Below, in pieces: positions 53,721 to 64,000 of a stretch of DNA of 64,000 bases. Source of the stretch: Acinetobacter bouvetii DSM 14964 = CIP 107468 (lineage in GTDB: Bacteria; Pseudomonadota; Gammaproteobacteria; Pseudomonadales; Moraxellaceae); assembly GCF_000368865.1 (NCBI RefSeq), contig NZ_KB849727.1, positions 734,745 through 798,744 of the forward strand. Reading direction: 5' to 3'. The notes below the pieces were generated by a model. That model had not been told where the DNA came from. It saw only the letters and a list, made by a program, of their open reading frames with translations, and ran no database searches. Each line of letters opens with the position of its first letter. The stretch's first letter is position 1. The translations under genes were made by a program, and so were the position numbers.

Positions 53721-54995
53721 TTAACCAGGGAAAATTCCTCTCTCTTTACGCGCTTTTAAAATGCGTTCGCACGCCAAAATATAAGCTGCGGTACGCAATG
53801 TGCAGCCATTGCTATTTGCGCACGTCCAAACATCTTCAACGGCCTGAACCATCAGCTTGTCTAAACGGTCATTAATTTCCGCCTCACTCCAGAAATAGCT
53901 CGCCATATCCTGCACCCATTCGAAATAGCTGACCGTCACACCGCCTGCATTGCAAATCACATCAGGGACAATCATGATGCCGCGTTCATTCAGGATGTCG
54001 TCGGCCTCAGGATAAGTCGGCCCATTTGCGCCTTCCAAAACCATTTTGGCTTTTAGACGGTGCGCGCGCGCTACTGTAATCTGCCCTTCTAAAGCAGCGG
54101 GGATAATAATATCTGTTTCCACATCCCAAAATGCTTCATTGTCAATTCGCTCTGCGCCTTCAAAACCGGCAACACCTTGATACTGCTCTATATAGGCATG
54201 CAGCGCATTCAGCTCAATGCCGCTTGCGTTAAAAATCGTTCCGGTATGGTCTTGAATGCATACAATCTTGGCATTGGACAAATAGAATAAATTGGCCGCT
54301 TCACTGCCCACATTGCCAAAGCCTTGAATGCTAACTTTGGCATTTTCAATATTCAGGCTGAGCTTTTCGGCAACTTGGCAGCCGGTAATGTAAACGCCTC
54401 GCCCTGTTGCTTTTACGCGCCCTAAAGAACCGCCCAAATGCACGGGCTTGCCAGTGACTACACCAGTGACTGTGTAGCCCTGTCCAGATGAATAAGTATC
54501 CATCATCCAGCCCATAACATTGGGGTTGGTGCCGACATCCGGTGCAGGAATGTCTTTTTGCGGGCCAATAATGTGCGCGATTTCACTGGTAAAACGGCGT
54601 GTTAAACGTTCGAGCTCACGTGCAGACAATTTGCGCGGATCTACACGCACACCGCCCTTTGCGCCCCCAAAAGGCAAATTTAATACGGCTGTTTTGATGG
54701 TCATCCAAGCCGCCAGCGCCATGACTTCATTTAACTCGACATCTGGATGGTAGCGGATACCGCCTTTGCCCGGCCCGCGTGAAAGGTTGTGCTGCACACG
54801 GTAACCTTCAAAATGCTGAATTGAACCGTCATCCATAATGATCGGAACATCCACAATCAGCGCGCGTTTCGGACGTTTCAAAGTATCGACATAGTCTGCC
54901 AGGTCTTCACTGAGATACGGCGCAACGCGGTCGACTTGCGCCAAAAACGTTTGCCATGCACCGTTGCCGCCATTGGCATAAGAGAGATTAGACAT
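53721..54995 (-). CDS. gdhA: Glutamate dehydrogenase (Glu/Leu/Phe/Val family)
   Basis: A 424-residue hexameric-type dehydrogenase that deaminates glutamate to 2-oxoglutarate and ammonia. [23 protein letters not shown] and [15 protein letters not shown] (catalytic lysines), [17 protein letters not shown], the Rossmann [10 protein letters not shown] and the SYFEWVQD end are complete. The length and GFGNVGS loop resemble catabolic, NAD-linked RocG/GudB-type enzymes. It starts 14 bases after hutG in the same direction, so it is probably the last gene of the hut operon. Confidence 0.93.
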   Translation of the reverse strand: MSNLSYANGGNGAWQTFLAQVDRVAPYLSEDLADYVDTLKRPKRALIVDVPIIMDDGSIQHFEGYRVQHNLSRGPGKGGIRYHPDVELNEVMALAAWMTIKTAVLNLPFGGAKGGVRVDPRKLSARELERLTRRFTSEIAHIIGPQKDIPAPDVGTNPNVMGWMMDTYSSGQGYTVTGVVTGKPVHLGGSLGRVKATGRGVYITGCQVAEKLSLNIENAKVSIQGFGNVGSEAANLFYLSNAKIVCIQDHTGTIFNASGIELNALHAYIEQYQGVAGFEGAERIDNEAFWDVETDIIIPAALEGQITVARAHRLKAKMVLEGANGPTYPEADDILNERGIMIVPDVICNAGGVTVSYFEWVQDMASYFWSEAEINDRLDKLMVQAVEDVWTCANSNGCTLRTAAYILACERILKARKERGIFPG

Positions 54996-55009
54996 TTTAG
55001 GTCCTCTGA

Positions 55010-55945
55010 TTATTGATTATTCTTTGGATAAAACATGTATTGATAGGCAATGAAAGCCGCCAGCCGCGCGGTAATATTGTCCTGATCAAAGTGAGGATTG
55101 CATTCAGCAATATCCAGCAGTTTGATCTTTCCGCTGTCGTGTATATGTTTCATTAAATGTTCAAAAATACGCAGATCAATGCCTTTGACTGCAGGCGCAC
55201 TGACACCCGGCGCAATCGATGCTGCAAATACATCTAAATCAACCGTGACATACAGCACATCTACAGCATCAATAAAATGATCTAATTTATTTTTTAAAAC
55301 CGCTAAATGGCCCATTTCTATTTCATCATCAAAAATATAATGGCAGCCCAGGCGGTCAGCAGTCTGAAACAGTTTTTGCGTATTCGAGTGTTTTGCTACG
55401 CCAATACATAGATAATGAAAGGCTTTGCCATGCTGCTCAGACAGTTTCGCTGCCTGTAGAAATGGTGTTCCTGAAGTGGCTTGCTCAGCTTCACGCAAAT
55501 CGAAATGCGCATCAAAATTGATGATGCCAATTTTCTGACCAGGCTGGGTATTTTGCACATACTGAAAAATACCGCTGAAGCTGCCGAAAGCAATTTCATG
55601 GCCGCCGCCCAATACAATCGGCTGCATGCCCTGCTGCAAGGCCAATTCCACTTGATCCGCCAATTCAGCTTGCGCCTTTTCCAGCCCGCTGTCCACGCAG
55701 ACCACTGTACCCATATCCTGAATGCGGATCGGCACATGTATAGGCAAATTTGCCAGCTGCTGACGGATTAGATTCGGCGCATTTGCCGCGCCAGTCCGGC
55801 CTCGGTTTCGGCGCACGCCTTCGTCAGAGCTGAAGCCCAGTATCGCAAAATCGGCACTATCAGACTGATTGACCAGATGAAAGATGCGCATATGTTCTGC
55901 GCCATCGCCATCATGCCTGCCCTGCCATTGAAATGACTGATCCAT
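55010..55945 (-). CDS. hutG: Formimidoylglutamase
   Basis: A 311-residue arginase-fold Mn enzyme that hydrolyses N-formimidoyl-glutamate to glutamate and formamide, the last step of the HutG route. Metal ligands are in [21 protein letters not shown] and [18 protein letters not shown]. The amidohydrolase route therefore avoids tetrahydrofolate-dependent transfer. Located between hutI and the dehydrogenase gene. Confidence 0.95.
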   Translation of the reverse strand: MDQSFQWQGRHDGDGAEHMRIFHLVNQSDSADFAILGFSSDEGVRRNRGRTGAANAPNLIRQQLANLPIHVPIRIQDMGTVVCVDSGLEKAQAELADQVELALQQGMQPIVLGGGHEIAFGSFSGIFQYVQNTQPGQKIGIINFDAHFDLREAEQATSGTPFLQAAKLSEQHGKAFHYLCIGVAKHSNTQKLFQTADRLGCHYIFDDEIEMGHLAVLKNKLDHFIDAVDVLYVTVDLDVFAASIAPGVSAPAVKGIDLRIFEHLMKHIHDSGKIKLLDIAECNPHFDQDNITARLAAFIAYQYMFYPKNNQ

Positions 55946-55990
55946 AATTCATCCTGTTATTCTTCAAACTCAATTTTTTGAAGAAAAAAT

Positions 55991-57193
55991 TTAAAATTGA
56001 ATTAATTTGCCTTTTTGAATGACTTGCTTCTTTAAATCACCGCCCAGCCAATAGGTAATTTCAGACGGATGCTGTATGTCCCAAGCTACAAAATCGGCAA
56101 ATTTGCCGACGTCTAAGCTGCCATGCGTATCCTGCAGCCCCAAAGCCTGGGCAGCATGAATGGTCACGCCTGCCAATACCTGTTCAGGAGTTAAACGGAA
56201 CAAGGTACTGCCCATATTCATCATTAAACGCAGGGATAAAACTGGTGACGTTCCGGGATTTAAATCGGTCGATAGGGCAATTTTTACCCCATGTGCAACT
56301 AAGCTTTCTATAGGCGGATACTGTGTTTCCCGCAGTAAATAAAACGCACCCGGTAAAAGCACCGCAACCGTATCCGATGCAGCCATGGCTTTTACGTCAT
56401 CTTCAGTCATATATTCCAAGTGATCTGCCGATAAAGCCTGATACTTGGCCGCCAGGCTTGAACCGCCCAAGGCAGACAGCTGTTCTGCATGCAGCTTCAC
56501 AGGCAAATTCAGCGACTGCGCCGTTTGGAAAACCCGCTCCACCTGGCTTGGAGAGAAAGCCAAATGCTCACAAAAGGCATCTACCGCATCGACTAAGTTT
56601 TCTGCATGCAGCTGCGGCAGCATTTCTGTGCAGATATAATCAATATAGTCATCACTGGCATCTTTAAACTCAGGCGGCAAAGCATGGGCAGCCAAGCAGG
56701 TACTGCGCACCGTCATTGGCAAAGCATCACCTAACTGCCGAATTACTTGCAGCATTTTGCGTTCAGTGACTAAATCCAGTCCATAACCCGATTTAATTTC
56801 AATCGTGGTTACACCGTCCTTAAGTAAGTTTAAAATTCGCTGCTGAGCTGAATGGAATAATTCTGCATGACTGGCTTCACGGGTTGCACGAACGGTACTG
56901 GCAATGCCGCCGCCATTTTTAGCAATTTCGGCATAGCTCACACCTTGCAGGCGCTGCTCAAATTCAACACTGCGGTTGCCGCCGAAAACGCTGTGCGTAT
57001 GACAGTCAATCAAGCCCGGCGTCACCCAAGCCCCATGCAGATCGATTTGTTCAGTCAACGCTACAGCTGGACATTCAGCTTGCGGACCAATCCAGTGAAT
57101 CCTTTCACCGTCTGTCAGCATCGCAGCATGTTCTATTATGCTGTATTGACCATGTTGCATAGTCGCAATATGACAATTCAACCAAAGCTTCAT
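55991..57193 (-). CDS. hutI: Imidazolonepropionase
   Basis: A 400-residue metal-dependent amidohydrolase. [16 protein letters not shown] (metal ligands HTH), [29 protein letters not shown] and [17 protein letters not shown] metal strand ([15 protein letters not shown]) are all present. It converts imidazolone-5-propanoate to N-formimidoyl-glutamate. It lies between hutT and hutG, 45 bases before hutG. Confidence 0.95.
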   Translation of the reverse strand: MKLWLNCHIATMQHGQYSIIEHAAMLTDGERIHWIGPQAECPAVALTEQIDLHGAWVTPGLIDCHTHSVFGGNRSVEFEQRLQGVSYAEIAKNGGGIASTVRATREASHAELFHSAQQRILNLLKDGVTTIEIKSGYGLDLVTERKMLQVIRQLGDALPMTVRSTCLAAHALPPEFKDASDDYIDYICTEMLPQLHAENLVDAVDAFCEHLAFSPSQVERVFQTAQSLNLPVKLHAEQLSALGGSSLAAKYQALSADHLEYMTEDDVKAMAASDTVAVLLPGAFYLLRETQYPPIESLVAHGVKIALSTDLNPGTSPVLSLRLMMNMGSTLFRLTPEQVLAGVTIHAAQALGLQDTHGSLDVGKFADFVAWDIQHPSEITYWLGGDLKKQVIQKGKLIQF

Positions 57194-57246
57194 CGTTGTA
57201 TTTCCTGTTCCGCCTCAGCACATGCCTTGGCGGAAACATTTAAGTA

Positions 57247-58671
57247 TTAAGAATTAGATTCAAATTGTTGTGCTGTATTGCTGTTCGCATGATTCAAGTT
57301 CATCTTTGGGCGCACTTTCACAATATAGGCAATCCATAAAATCACCAGCCATGCAGCACCGACATAGATCGCAGGGCGAGAGTCTGGGAAATACGCAATG
57401 ATGCCCAAAATAAACAGCATGAATGCCACAGCGAATGCAGGTGCATACGGCCAGCCCACGACTGGGAAATCCAAAGCTTTAATTTCAGCGGCAGACAGTT
57501 TACGGCGCATGCCAATCTGTGAAAGTAAAATCATCAGCCAGACCCATACCGTTGCAAAAGTTGCAATTGAGGCAATGATGATGAAAATATTTTTGGGAAT
57601 CAGATAGTTCAGCACGACACCAATCAGCAATACACCCGCCATCACCACAACCGTCATCCAAGGCACACCATTTTTAGACAGCTTGGTGAACACTTTTGGC
57701 GCTTGGCCATCTTGCGCCATGCCGTAAAGCATGCGTCCTGCGCCAAACACATCACTGTTAATGGCAGAAACCGCCGCTGAAATCACCACGATATTTAAAA
57801 TCGTAGCTGCTGAACCAATACCCAGATTTTCAAAAATCTGCACAAATGGGCTGCCTTGTGTACCAATCTGATTCCAAGGGAAAATCGCCATGAGGACAAA
57901 AATGGTCAAGACATAAAACAGTAAAATACGTACAGGTACTGCATTGATGGCTTTAGGAATCGACTTTTTCGGTTCTGCGGTTTCGCCAGCAGTAATGCCA
58001 ATAATTTCAATACCGCCAAAAGCAAACACCACCACAGACAAACATGCAATCAATCCGCCAATACCATTTGGCATAAAACCGTCATGAATCCATAGGTTTT
58101 GCAAGCCCGCAGCAGCGGTACCGTGATCTGCATGGAAGCCGTACAGCATGAGGCCAAAACCGCCGACAATCATGGCAATAATAGCGGTCACTTTAATAAT
58201 CGATAGCCAAAATTCCAGCTCGCCAAAGACTTTGACATGGATTAAATTGATGCCGCCGAGGAACATGATCAGCGAGAGAATCCAGATCCAGCGCGGCACA
58301 TCAGGGTACCAAAAGCCCATGTAAATACCAAAAGCCGTGACATCCGCCAGCGCCACAATGATCATTTCAAAGACGTAGGTCCACCCTGTCGTAAAGCCTG
58401 CAAATGGACTAATGTACTGGCTGGCATAATGGCTGAATGAGCCGGAAACTGGGTTATGTACAGACATTTCGCCGAGGGCGCGCATAACGATATAAATCGC
58501 AATACCCGCAACAATATAGGCGATTAAAACGGATGGCCCTGCCATCTGAATGGCCGTTGCCGAACCGTAAAACAGGCCTGTGCCAATGGCTGAACCTAAA
58601 GCTAAAAACCGGATATGGCGGGTATTGAGTCCCCGCTGTAAAGTGGAACTTTGTGATGCTTCTTGTGACAT
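57247..58671 (-). CDS. hutT: Amino acid permease of the APC family, probable histidine transporter
   Basis: A 474-residue inner-membrane transporter with 12 predicted helices. [32 protein letters not shown] and the [26 protein letters not shown] segment are typical of the proline/histidine (ProY/HutT) group. The place between hutH and hutI points to histidine uptake. I start at MSQEAS, with GGAGA six bases before it; a TTG four codons earlier is in frame. Confidence 0.9.
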   Translation of the reverse strand: MSQEASQSSTLQRGLNTRHIRFLALGSAIGTGLFYGSATAIQMAGPSVLIAYIVAGIAIYIVMRALGEMSVHNPVSGSFSHYASQYISPFAGFTTGWTYVFEMIIVALADVTAFGIYMGFWYPDVPRWIWILSLIMFLGGINLIHVKVFGELEFWLSIIKVTAIIAMIVGGFGLMLYGFHADHGTAAAGLQNLWIHDGFMPNGIGGLIACLSVVVFAFGGIEIIGITAGETAEPKKSIPKAINAVPVRILLFYVLTIFVLMAIFPWNQIGTQGSPFVQIFENLGIGSAATILNIVVISAAVSAINSDVFGAGRMLYGMAQDGQAPKVFTKLSKNGVPWMTVVVMAGVLLIGVVLNYLIPKNIFIIIASIATFATVWVWLMILLSQIGMRRKLSAAEIKALDFPVVGWPYAPAFAVAFMLFILGIIAYFPDSRPAIYVGAAWLVILWIAYIVKVRPKMNLNHANSNTAQQFESNS

Positions 58672-58744
58672 TTCGATCTCCAATCCATGAGGAAATTTTT
58701 ATTTGATCGAGCCGCATCATGCGGCCCTATTCTCAATCACAAAC

Positions 58745-60277
58745 TTATTTTAGGCTTGGCAGCAAACCATCAAGGATCAACGCGTTTAAGCAGCCGCTGG
58801 CCAATAATTCACTCGCCTGTTCGATATCCGGCGCGAAGAAACGGTCTTCACTGTAATAAGGAACATGATCACGCAGCGCTTTACGCGCGCGTTCCAATTT
58901 CACAGAGCTTTTTAAGCCTTTACGGAAATCCAGGCCTTGGCATGCGCCCAGCCATTCAATCGCTAAAATGCCGCGTACATTGTCCGCCATATACCATAAG
59001 CGCTTGCCGGCATTTGGCGCCATCGACACATGGTCTTCCTGATTTGCCGATGTCGGCAGACTGTCCACACTTGCAGGATGCGCCAGCGCTTTGTTATCGC
59101 TTGCCAGTGCAGCCGCAGTCACCTGTGCAATCATAAAGCCCGAATTGACGCCGCCATTTTCCACCAAGAACGGCGGAAGCTGCGACATGTGGCGGTCCAT
59201 CATCATCGAGATACGGCGTTCAGACAATGAGCCAACTTCCGCAATCGCCAAGGCAAGATTATCCGCAGCCATAGCGACAGGTTCTGCATGGAAATTGCCG
59301 CCCGAAATTACATCGCCTTCTTTGGCAAAGACCAATGGGTTATCTGAAACCGCATTGGCTTCAATTTCAAGGACTTCAGCAGCCTGACGGATTTGCGTTA
59401 AGCATGCGCCCATCACCTGCGGCTGACAGCGCAGTGAATATGGATCCTGCACTTTTTCACAGTCTTCGTGTGAATGACCGATTTCACTTTCTTCAGTTAA
59501 TAAGTCACGGTATGCCGCTGCCACATCAATTTGACCGCGCTGGCCGCGCACTTCATGCACGCGCGCATCGAATGGAGAACGAGAACCGAGCATTGCTTCA
59601 ACACTTAAGCCGCCGCAAACGGTCGCTGCAGCGAATAAATCTTCTGCTTCAAATAACCCGCGCAATGCATAAGCCGTTGATACTTGCGTACCATTCAACA
59701 GTGCTAGGCCTTCTTTGGCAGCCAAAGCAATCGGCTCTAAACCTGCAATTTTCAGCGCCTCAACGGCTGGCAGCCATTCACCTTTATAGCGCGCTTTGCT
59801 TTCACCCAGCAGCACCAAAGACATATGCGCCAGCGGCGCTAAATCGCCTGAGGCACCGACTGAACCTTTCAATGGAATATGCGGATAAACTTCAGCATTA
59901 ATTAACGCCAACAGCGCTTCAATCACTTTTAAGCGGATGCCGGAAAAGCCGCGCGCCAAGCTGTTGGCCTTCAGCAGCATAATCAGGCGAACCATTGAAT
60001 CATCTAACGCTTCGCCCACGCCAGCAGCGTGAGACAGCACCAGCGAGCGCTGCAATTGTTCTAAGTCTTCTTGCGCAATTTTAGTTGAGGCCAATAAGCC
60101 AAAACCTGTATTGATGCCGTATGCGGTACGGCCCTCACGGATAATCTGTTCTACACAATCTACACTGGCCTGAATCGCAGGAATCGCCTGCTCATCCAGT
60201 TTTACTTTGATTGGCTTTAAAAAGGCTTCGCGTAAATCTGCGAGATTCAGTTTGCCTGGTTGAATTAAAAGTTCCAT
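58745..60277 (-). CDS. hutH: Histidine ammonia-lyase
   Basis: A 510-residue enzyme that removes ammonia from histidine to give urocanate. The MIO prosthetic-group triad Ala142-Ser143-Gly144 is in [25 protein letters not shown] (catalytic Tyr), [16 protein letters not shown] and [14 protein letters not shown] are conserved. Length equals the family norm. Second in the hut operon; a hairpin lies between hutU and hutH. Confidence 0.97.
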   Translation of the reverse strand: MELLIQPGKLNLADLREAFLKPIKVKLDEQAIPAIQASVDCVEQIIREGRTAYGINTGFGLLASTKIAQEDLEQLQRSLVLSHAAGVGEALDDSMVRLIMLLKANSLARGFSGIRLKVIEALLALINAEVYPHIPLKGSVGASGDLAPLAHMSLVLLGESKARYKGEWLPAVEALKIAGLEPIALAAKEGLALLNGTQVSTAYALRGLFEAEDLFAAATVCGGLSVEAMLGSRSPFDARVHEVRGQRGQIDVAAAYRDLLTEESEIGHSHEDCEKVQDPYSLRCQPQVMGACLTQIRQAAEVLEIEANAVSDNPLVFAKEGDVISGGNFHAEPVAMAADNLALAIAEVGSLSERRISMMMDRHMSQLPPFLVENGGVNSGFMIAQVTAAALASDNKALAHPASVDSLPTSANQEDHVSMAPNAGKRLWYMADNVRGILAIEWLGACQGLDFRKGLKSSVKLERARKALRDHVPYYSEDRFFAPDIEQASELLASGCLNALILDGLLPSLK

Positions 60278-60306
60278 GTATACAGCCCTATATCCTATTC
60301 TTTTAT

Positions 60307-60354
60307 ATGCTGCGGATTCATCATGAATGAGAGATGAAGATAAATCCGCAGCAT
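60307..60354 (-). repeat. Long perfect hairpin between hutU and hutH
   Basis: ATGCTGCGGATT (60307-60318) and AATCCGCAGCAT (60343-60354) form a 12-bp perfect inverted repeat with a 24-base loop that itself has a CATC/GATG pair. No U-run on the minus strand, so it is more likely an RNA-stability or processing element than a full terminator. Confidence 0.6.
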
Positions 60355-60372
60355 TCCTTGCTTAGCTCAGCC

Positions 60373-62043
60373 TTAACCGGTAATCATCGGTAAATTTAAG
60401 CCTTGTTCCTTCGCGCAATCAATTGCAATATCATAACCCGCATCTGCATGGCGCATTACACCTGTCGCAGGGTCATTGGTCAATACTCGGGCAATACGCT
60501 CTGCAGCTTCATCTGTACCGTCACATACAATCACCACGCCCGAGTGCTGTGAAAAGCCCATGCCAACACCGCCGCCATGATGCAAAGACACCCATGTTGC
60601 GCCGCCCGCAGTATTCAGCAAAGCATTTAATAATGGCCAATCCGATACCGCATCTGAACCATCCTGCATCGATTCTGTTTCACGGTTTGGACTGGATACA
60701 GAGCCGGAATCCAAATGGTCACGGCCAATCACAACCGGCGCAGACAATTCACCCGAGCGCACCATTTCGTTGAATGCCAAGCCCAATTTTGCACGCAGGC
60801 CTAAACCTACCCAGCAAATACGCGCTGGCAAGCCTTGGAATGCAATGCGTTCACGCGCCATATCCAGCCAGTGATGCAAATGCTCATCATCAGGGATCAG
60901 CTCTTTCACTTTTGCATCAGTTTTGTAAATATCTTCAGGATCCCCCGAAAGCGCTGCCCAGCGGAATGGCCCAATGCCGCGGCAGAATAATGGGCGGATA
61001 TATGCAGGTACAAAGCCCGGGAAGTCAAAAGCGTTTTCTACGCCTTCTTCTTTGGCCATTTGACGGATATTGTTGCCATAGTCAAAAGTCGGCACACCCA
61101 TTTCCTGGAAGTCCAGCATCGCCTGTACATGCTGCGCCATCGACTGCTTGGCCGCTTTTACCACAGCGTCAGGTTCTGTTTGCGCGCGCTCACGGTATTC
61201 TTCCCAAGTCCATCCAACTGGCAAATAGCCATTCAATGGATCATGCGCACTCGTTTGGTCTGTCACCATATCTGGACGGATACCGCGGCGAACCAGCTCA
61301 GGTAAAATCTCTGCCGCATTGCCATGCAATGCAATAGAAATGGCTTTGCCCTCTTTGGTATAGCGGTCAATACGCGCAAGCGCATCATCCAAATCAGCCG
61401 CTTGCTCATCGACATAGCGGGTACGTAAACGGAAATCGATGCTGGCCTGCTGGCATTCAATATTTAAAGAGCAGGCGCCGGCTAAAGTTGCAGCCAATGG
61501 CTGTGCGCCACCCATGCCGCCTAAGCCCGCAGTCAGTACCCAGCGGCCTGTTAAATCGCCGTTATAGTGCTGACGGCCTGCTTCCACAAAAGTTTCGTAT
61601 GTGCCTTGCACGATGCCTTGACTGCCAATGTAAATCCATGAGCCCGCTGTCATTTGGCCATACATTGCCAAACCTTTGGCATCCATTTCATTGAAATGCT
61701 TCCAGTTTGCCCAATGCGGCACAAGATTGGAATTTGCAATTAATACTCGCGGCGCATCTTTATGCGTTTTGAATACACCTACTGGCTTGCCTGATTGCAC
61801 CAATAGCGTTTCGTAGTCTTCTAAATCTTTCAGCGTTTCAACAATTTTGTCATAGCATTCCCAGTTGCGCGCTGCACGGCCAATACCGCCGTACACCACT
61901 AACTCTTTCGGATTTTCTGCAACATCAGGATCTAAATTATTCATCAGCATGCGTAAAGGCGCTTCAGTCAGCCAGCTTTTTGCATTGAGGGTTGTACCGC
62001 GCGGCGCGCGGATTTCTACATCACGAAATTTAGTCATGGTCAC
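60373..62043 (-). CDS. hutU: Urocanate hydratase
   Basis: A 556-residue NAD-cofactor enzyme that converts urocanate to imidazolone-propanoate. [52 protein letters not shown] (NAD loop) and [15 protein letters not shown] are conserved. I use the GTG at 62041-62043 (read as Met, Thr, Met, Thr), because AAGGAG is seven bases upstream; the alternative is the ATG two codons later. Longer upstream frames overlap the operator. First gene of the hut operon, preceded by a HutC operator. Confidence 0.95.
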   Translation of the reverse strand: MTMTKFRDVEIRAPRGTTLNAKSWLTEAPLRMLMNNLDPDVAENPKELVVYGGIGRAARNWECYDKIVETLKDLEDYETLLVQSGKPVGVFKTHKDAPRVLIANSNLVPHWANWKHFNEMDAKGLAMYGQMTAGSWIYIGSQGIVQGTYETFVEAGRQHYNGDLTGRWVLTAGLGGMGGAQPLAATLAGACSLNIECQQASIDFRLRTRYVDEQAADLDDALARIDRYTKEGKAISIALHGNAAEILPELVRRGIRPDMVTDQTSAHDPLNGYLPVGWTWEEYRERAQTEPDAVVKAAKQSMAQHVQAMLDFQEMGVPTFDYGNNIRQMAKEEGVENAFDFPGFVPAYIRPLFCRGIGPFRWAALSGDPEDIYKTDAKVKELIPDDEHLHHWLDMARERIAFQGLPARICWVGLGLRAKLGLAFNEMVRSGELSAPVVIGRDHLDSGSVSSPNRETESMQDGSDAVSDWPLLNALLNTAGGATWVSLHHGGGVGMGFSQHSGVVIVCDGTDEAAERIARVLTNDPATGVMRHADAGYDIAIDCAKEQGLNLPMITG

Positions 62044-62118
62044 AGTCGGACTCCTTCCTTTGAACTTACTGTAATTGTATTCTTTGCATCCAGTCAGCAT
62101 TGATATAAACATGTGCTT

Positions 62119-62167
62119 ACTTGTATATACATGTACATATAATATGCATGACTTTTAATCTTTGAAA
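62119..62167 (-). promoter_or_regulatory. hutU promoter with HutC operator
   Basis: On the minus strand TTTCAA (62162-62167) and TATTAT (62139-62144) are 17 bases apart. Just downstream, ACTTGTATATACATGT (62119-62134) is a near-palindrome of the HutC consensus TTGTATATACAA, with one imperfect half. The repressor would block transcription until urocanate is present. Confidence 0.8.
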
Positions 62168-62279
62168 AGACCCTTTTCTTTAAAAAGATGAAATTAGTAA
62201 ATAAGCAAATGTTTTAATTGGTTTTAAAGTTTTTTAACTTTAGTTGTAGTGGGAATTTTTGTGCGATTTATTTGGCATT

Positions 62280-62873
62280 TTATCTTGAGCTGGAACATTC
62301 AAACAGCTCAATCAAACAGCAATCCTTGGCTGAATTTTGCAGCAACTGCAGCGTCAGCGCTTCATCCTGATTGGATATTTTCAGGCAATCAAAAGCCTCT
62401 AATGTATAACTTTGCGCTGCGACAGAAACTTGCATCACGTCTGCCATATTAAAAATAAGCATGTCCTGCGCCGCAGACAGGATGGTTTGACTATGGCTTC
62501 CTGTCAGCCACTGCATGCGCGGGAAAACTTTATCCGCACGATAAATCAAGTTTAAGTCGCGGATTGGCCCATTCAGCAACCGGCAATACACAGGCTGCTC
62601 ACCATCAAAAGCAAATAAATTTCGAGAGCAAATATCAACATGCGGCTGATCTGCAATACTGAGCTGCATCCCTATGCCGCTCAGTGTGGAAATAATGCGC
62701 TTTTTACCTGAAAAATAAGAAAATTCACCATCATTTTTCACATCGGCCATAGACACACGCCAGTCAAAATCATCCGTTTCAGCTGACGGCTTTCGAGCAA
62801 TCTCGAAGGTAAATCCTAGACCATTTTTCCACGGCATTTTTTGGAAATCATGCAGTTTGAGCAGATGAATCAT
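62280..62873 (-). CDS. hutD: HutD family protein
   Basis: A 197-residue double-stranded beta-helix (cupin-like) protein. KMPWKNGLGFTFEIARKP, FDWRVSMADVKNDGEFSYFSG and GPIRDLNLIYRADKV are HutD family segments. In Pseudomonas HutD is proposed to limit hut expression by binding a pathway intermediate; activity is not established. Its ATG overlaps the hutC stop by four bases (ATGA), so the two are translationally coupled. Confidence 0.9.
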   Translation of the reverse strand: MIHLLKLHDFQKMPWKNGLGFTFEIARKPSAETDDFDWRVSMADVKNDGEFSYFSGKKRIISTLSGIGMQLSIADQPHVDICSRNLFAFDGEQPVYCRLLNGPIRDLNLIYRADKVFPRMQWLTGSHSQTILSAAQDMLIFNMADVMQVSVAAQSYTLEAFDCLKISNQDEALTLQLLQNSAKDCCLIELFECSSSR

Positions 62874-63622
62874 TGCACAAATTTCCCTTCCAGATAGTAG
62901 CGGCTGCCCGGATAAGTCAACCGCGCGCTGGAAATCAAATGCTTATTTGACCATGTGCGGCGGCGGATGAGCAGGCAGGGTTCCTGTTTGGTAATTTTCA
63001 GCCATTTGCATTCTTGAGTATTCGCCAGTACCGCTTCTACGATATGTTCACCTTCGGTGACCGGAGCCTGCGCCATTAAATAAGCATTGGGGGTAATCTT
63101 GCTGAAATCCTGCTTTAAATAATCAGGAATGAGCGCCGCATTGACCAAACGGTCTTCAATTTGCACCGGCACTTCATTTTCATAATGAATAATAATGGAA
63201 TGAAAAAGCGGCTCGCCTTCTTTCGTTTGCATAAATAAAGCTTGCTGCACATCCGCTTTAATTTTATCTAGCTTTATCACTTCTGCGCGGTGACTGTGAT
63301 TGCGCGCCAGAATTTCATCCGCAATATTATTAATTTGAAATAATGCGGAATGGCCTTGCCCTTCAGCCACAAATGATCCCACCCCTTGTACGCGCACCAG
63401 CATTTTATCCGCAGTCAATTCGCGCAGCGCGCGGTTCACCGTCATCCGGCTGCAGCCTAAGAGTTTGACCAATTCACTTTCAGAAGGAATCTTGTCATTC
63501 ACTTTCCATTCGCCGCTGTATATTTTGCTCTGAATAAACTGTTTCACCTGCGCATATAAAGGCGAAGGCGCTTCTAATCCTAAGGGTGTTTTATTTTCTT
63601 CTGTTGAAGTGCTGATGGGCAT
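62870..63622 (-). CDS. hutC: Histidine utilization repressor HutC (GntR family)
   Basis: A 250-residue regulator. The N-terminal GntR winged helix (YAQVKQFIQSKIYSGEWKVNDKIPSESELVKLLGCSRMTVNRALREL) is followed by a UTRA ligand domain (about 100-245), which binds urocanate in HutC. A perfect 18-bp operator lies upstream of its own gene and a related one before hutU, supporting autoregulation and control of the catabolic operon. Transcribed with hutD. Confidence 0.95.
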   Translation of the reverse strand: MPISTSTEENKTPLGLEAPSPLYAQVKQFIQSKIYSGEWKVNDKIPSESELVKLLGCSRMTVNRALRELTADKMLVRVQGVGSFVAEGQGHSALFQINNIADEILARNHSHRAEVIKLDKIKADVQQALFMQTKEGEPLFHSIIIHYENEVPVQIEDRLVNAALIPDYLKQDFSKITPNAYLMAQAPVTEGEHIVEAVLANTQECKWLKITKQEPCLLIRRRTWSNKHLISSARLTYPGSRYYLEGKFVQ

Positions 63623-63718
63623 TTTTCATCTCTGCAAAGAACCGCTTTAAAATGGGATACCGATCTTCTAATGCCTGCACACAACGCGGCAAACCGGCAA
63701 GATCAATATCTGAATTTG

Positions 63719-63754
63719 ATTATACTCAATTCGCCAAACTTGTATATACAAGTT
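63719..63754 (-). promoter_or_regulatory. hutC promoter and perfect HutC operator
   Basis: AACTTGTATATACAAGTT (63737-63754) is a perfect 18-bp palindrome of the HutC type. On the minus strand a TATAAT (63719-63724) lies downstream of it as -10, so the operator covers the -35 region. Confidence 0.82.
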
Positions 63755-64000
63755 GTATTTTTTAGCGGCTGTCAGAGATGAGCTGTATGGTCATCGAATT
63801 TTATAAAGATAAGCTAATGTAAATTAAATAAAAAAATCAAAGAAAACTGTCCATTTTGAAGATTCCAGCCAGCACTGCGGCTCCGATCCTATGCCACGCT
63901 TCATCAAAGGATGATGTGTCATTCTGACCATTATGCCTTCGAAGCACGCCAAGGAACCATTGAATCAGATGAAAATTGCTTCACTGGAATTCGTAAAGGA
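63755..64000 (+). other. Right edge: spacer and an undecided reading frame
   Basis: A frame opening at ATG 63911 (MMCHSDHYAFEARQGTIESD and on) and a second one at ATG 63933 both run off the window. Neither has a proper ribosome site or a recognisable family, so I do not call a gene. No terminal inverted repeat marks an insertion sequence. Confidence 0.2.

Noticed and set aside
53483..53875. 130-codon plus-strand frame over the gdhA end and the spacer
   Set aside because: It overlaps the end of gdhA and the minus-strand small RNA promoter, lacks a ribosome site and has irregular composition.
59335..59901. 188-codon open frame on the plus strand opposite hutH
   Set aside because: It is antisense to a fully conserved enzyme; composition is that of a reverse-complement shadow and it has no ribosome site or motif.
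60774..61337. 187-codon open frame opposite hutU
   Set aside because: Same reason: shadow of a strongly conserved gene, with Pro/Ser/His-rich nonsense composition.
1..64000. tRNA, rRNA, CRISPR array, prophage or intact insertion sequence
   Set aside because: I found no cloverleaf, repeat-spacer array, transposase, integrase or phage structural gene.

Overview
This window reads as chromosomal DNA of an Acinetobacter-type gammaproteobacterium. The inference rests on gene content: a fused prephenate dehydrogenase-EPSP synthase next to hisC and pheA, a fused Nudix-ThiE protein, a membrane quinoprotein glucose dehydrogenase, a hut cluster under a HutC repressor, and AT-rich spacers with many short convergent terminators. 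I see no rRNA, tRNA, CRISPR array, phage or intact insertion sequence. The backbone is ordinary housekeeping DNA with a few accessory patches.

Layout. 1-4.2 kb: a cut-off NCS2 purine permease, a small membrane protein, YaaA, an alpha/beta hydrolase, a DUF2147 exported protein and a conserved hypothetical. 4.2-8.8 kb: the aromatic amino acid group pheA-hisC-tyrA/aroA, transcribed leftward. 9.2-15.6 kb: DJ-1/PfpI protein, acyl-CoA dehydrogenase, DctA-type symporter, YbiB, hypotheticals, DUF1315 protein and NAD kinase. 15.8-20 kb: PBP1b with a downstream TPR lipoprotein (possible PBP1b activator), the Nudix-ThiE fusion, and a very short Fur-box-controlled hemP. 20.1-24.6 kb: ygiW-qseB-qseC-like stress/two-component set and an isolated GspE-type ATPase. 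24.8-31 kb: MgtC/DUF4010 membrane protein, TrmO, ferredoxin-NADP reductase, glucose dehydrogenase and an exported hypothetical.

31.2-38.2 kb is the most unusual part. A strong promoter with a TetR-like inverted repeat drives a short, heavily folded, apparently non-coding transcript that ends at a textbook terminator facing a TetR-family gene. Next come a heme-oxygenase-fold protein, a CDF metal exporter with a CadR-type MerR regulator, and an arsR-arsC-acr3-arsH arsenic operon. 38.3-42 kb: trhP-yfhL and ahpF. 42-47 kb: a three-gene TelA locus and a 533-residue protein containing an internal duplication. 47-53.2 kb: rnk, glyA, a secreted lipase-like lipoprotein, an ExoX-like nuclease and small hypotheticals. 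A second candidate small RNA lies at 53.4-53.5 kb on the minus strand.

53.7-63.6 kb is the histidine utilization locus. hutU-hutH-hutT-hutI-hutG run leftward and continue into a glutamate dehydrogenase gene, so histidine can be taken to glutamate and then to 2-oxoglutarate by one gene series. hutC-hutD form a separate upstream unit; palindromic TTGTATATACAA-type operators sit at both promoters. All functions are assigned by reading the sequence, without database searches.
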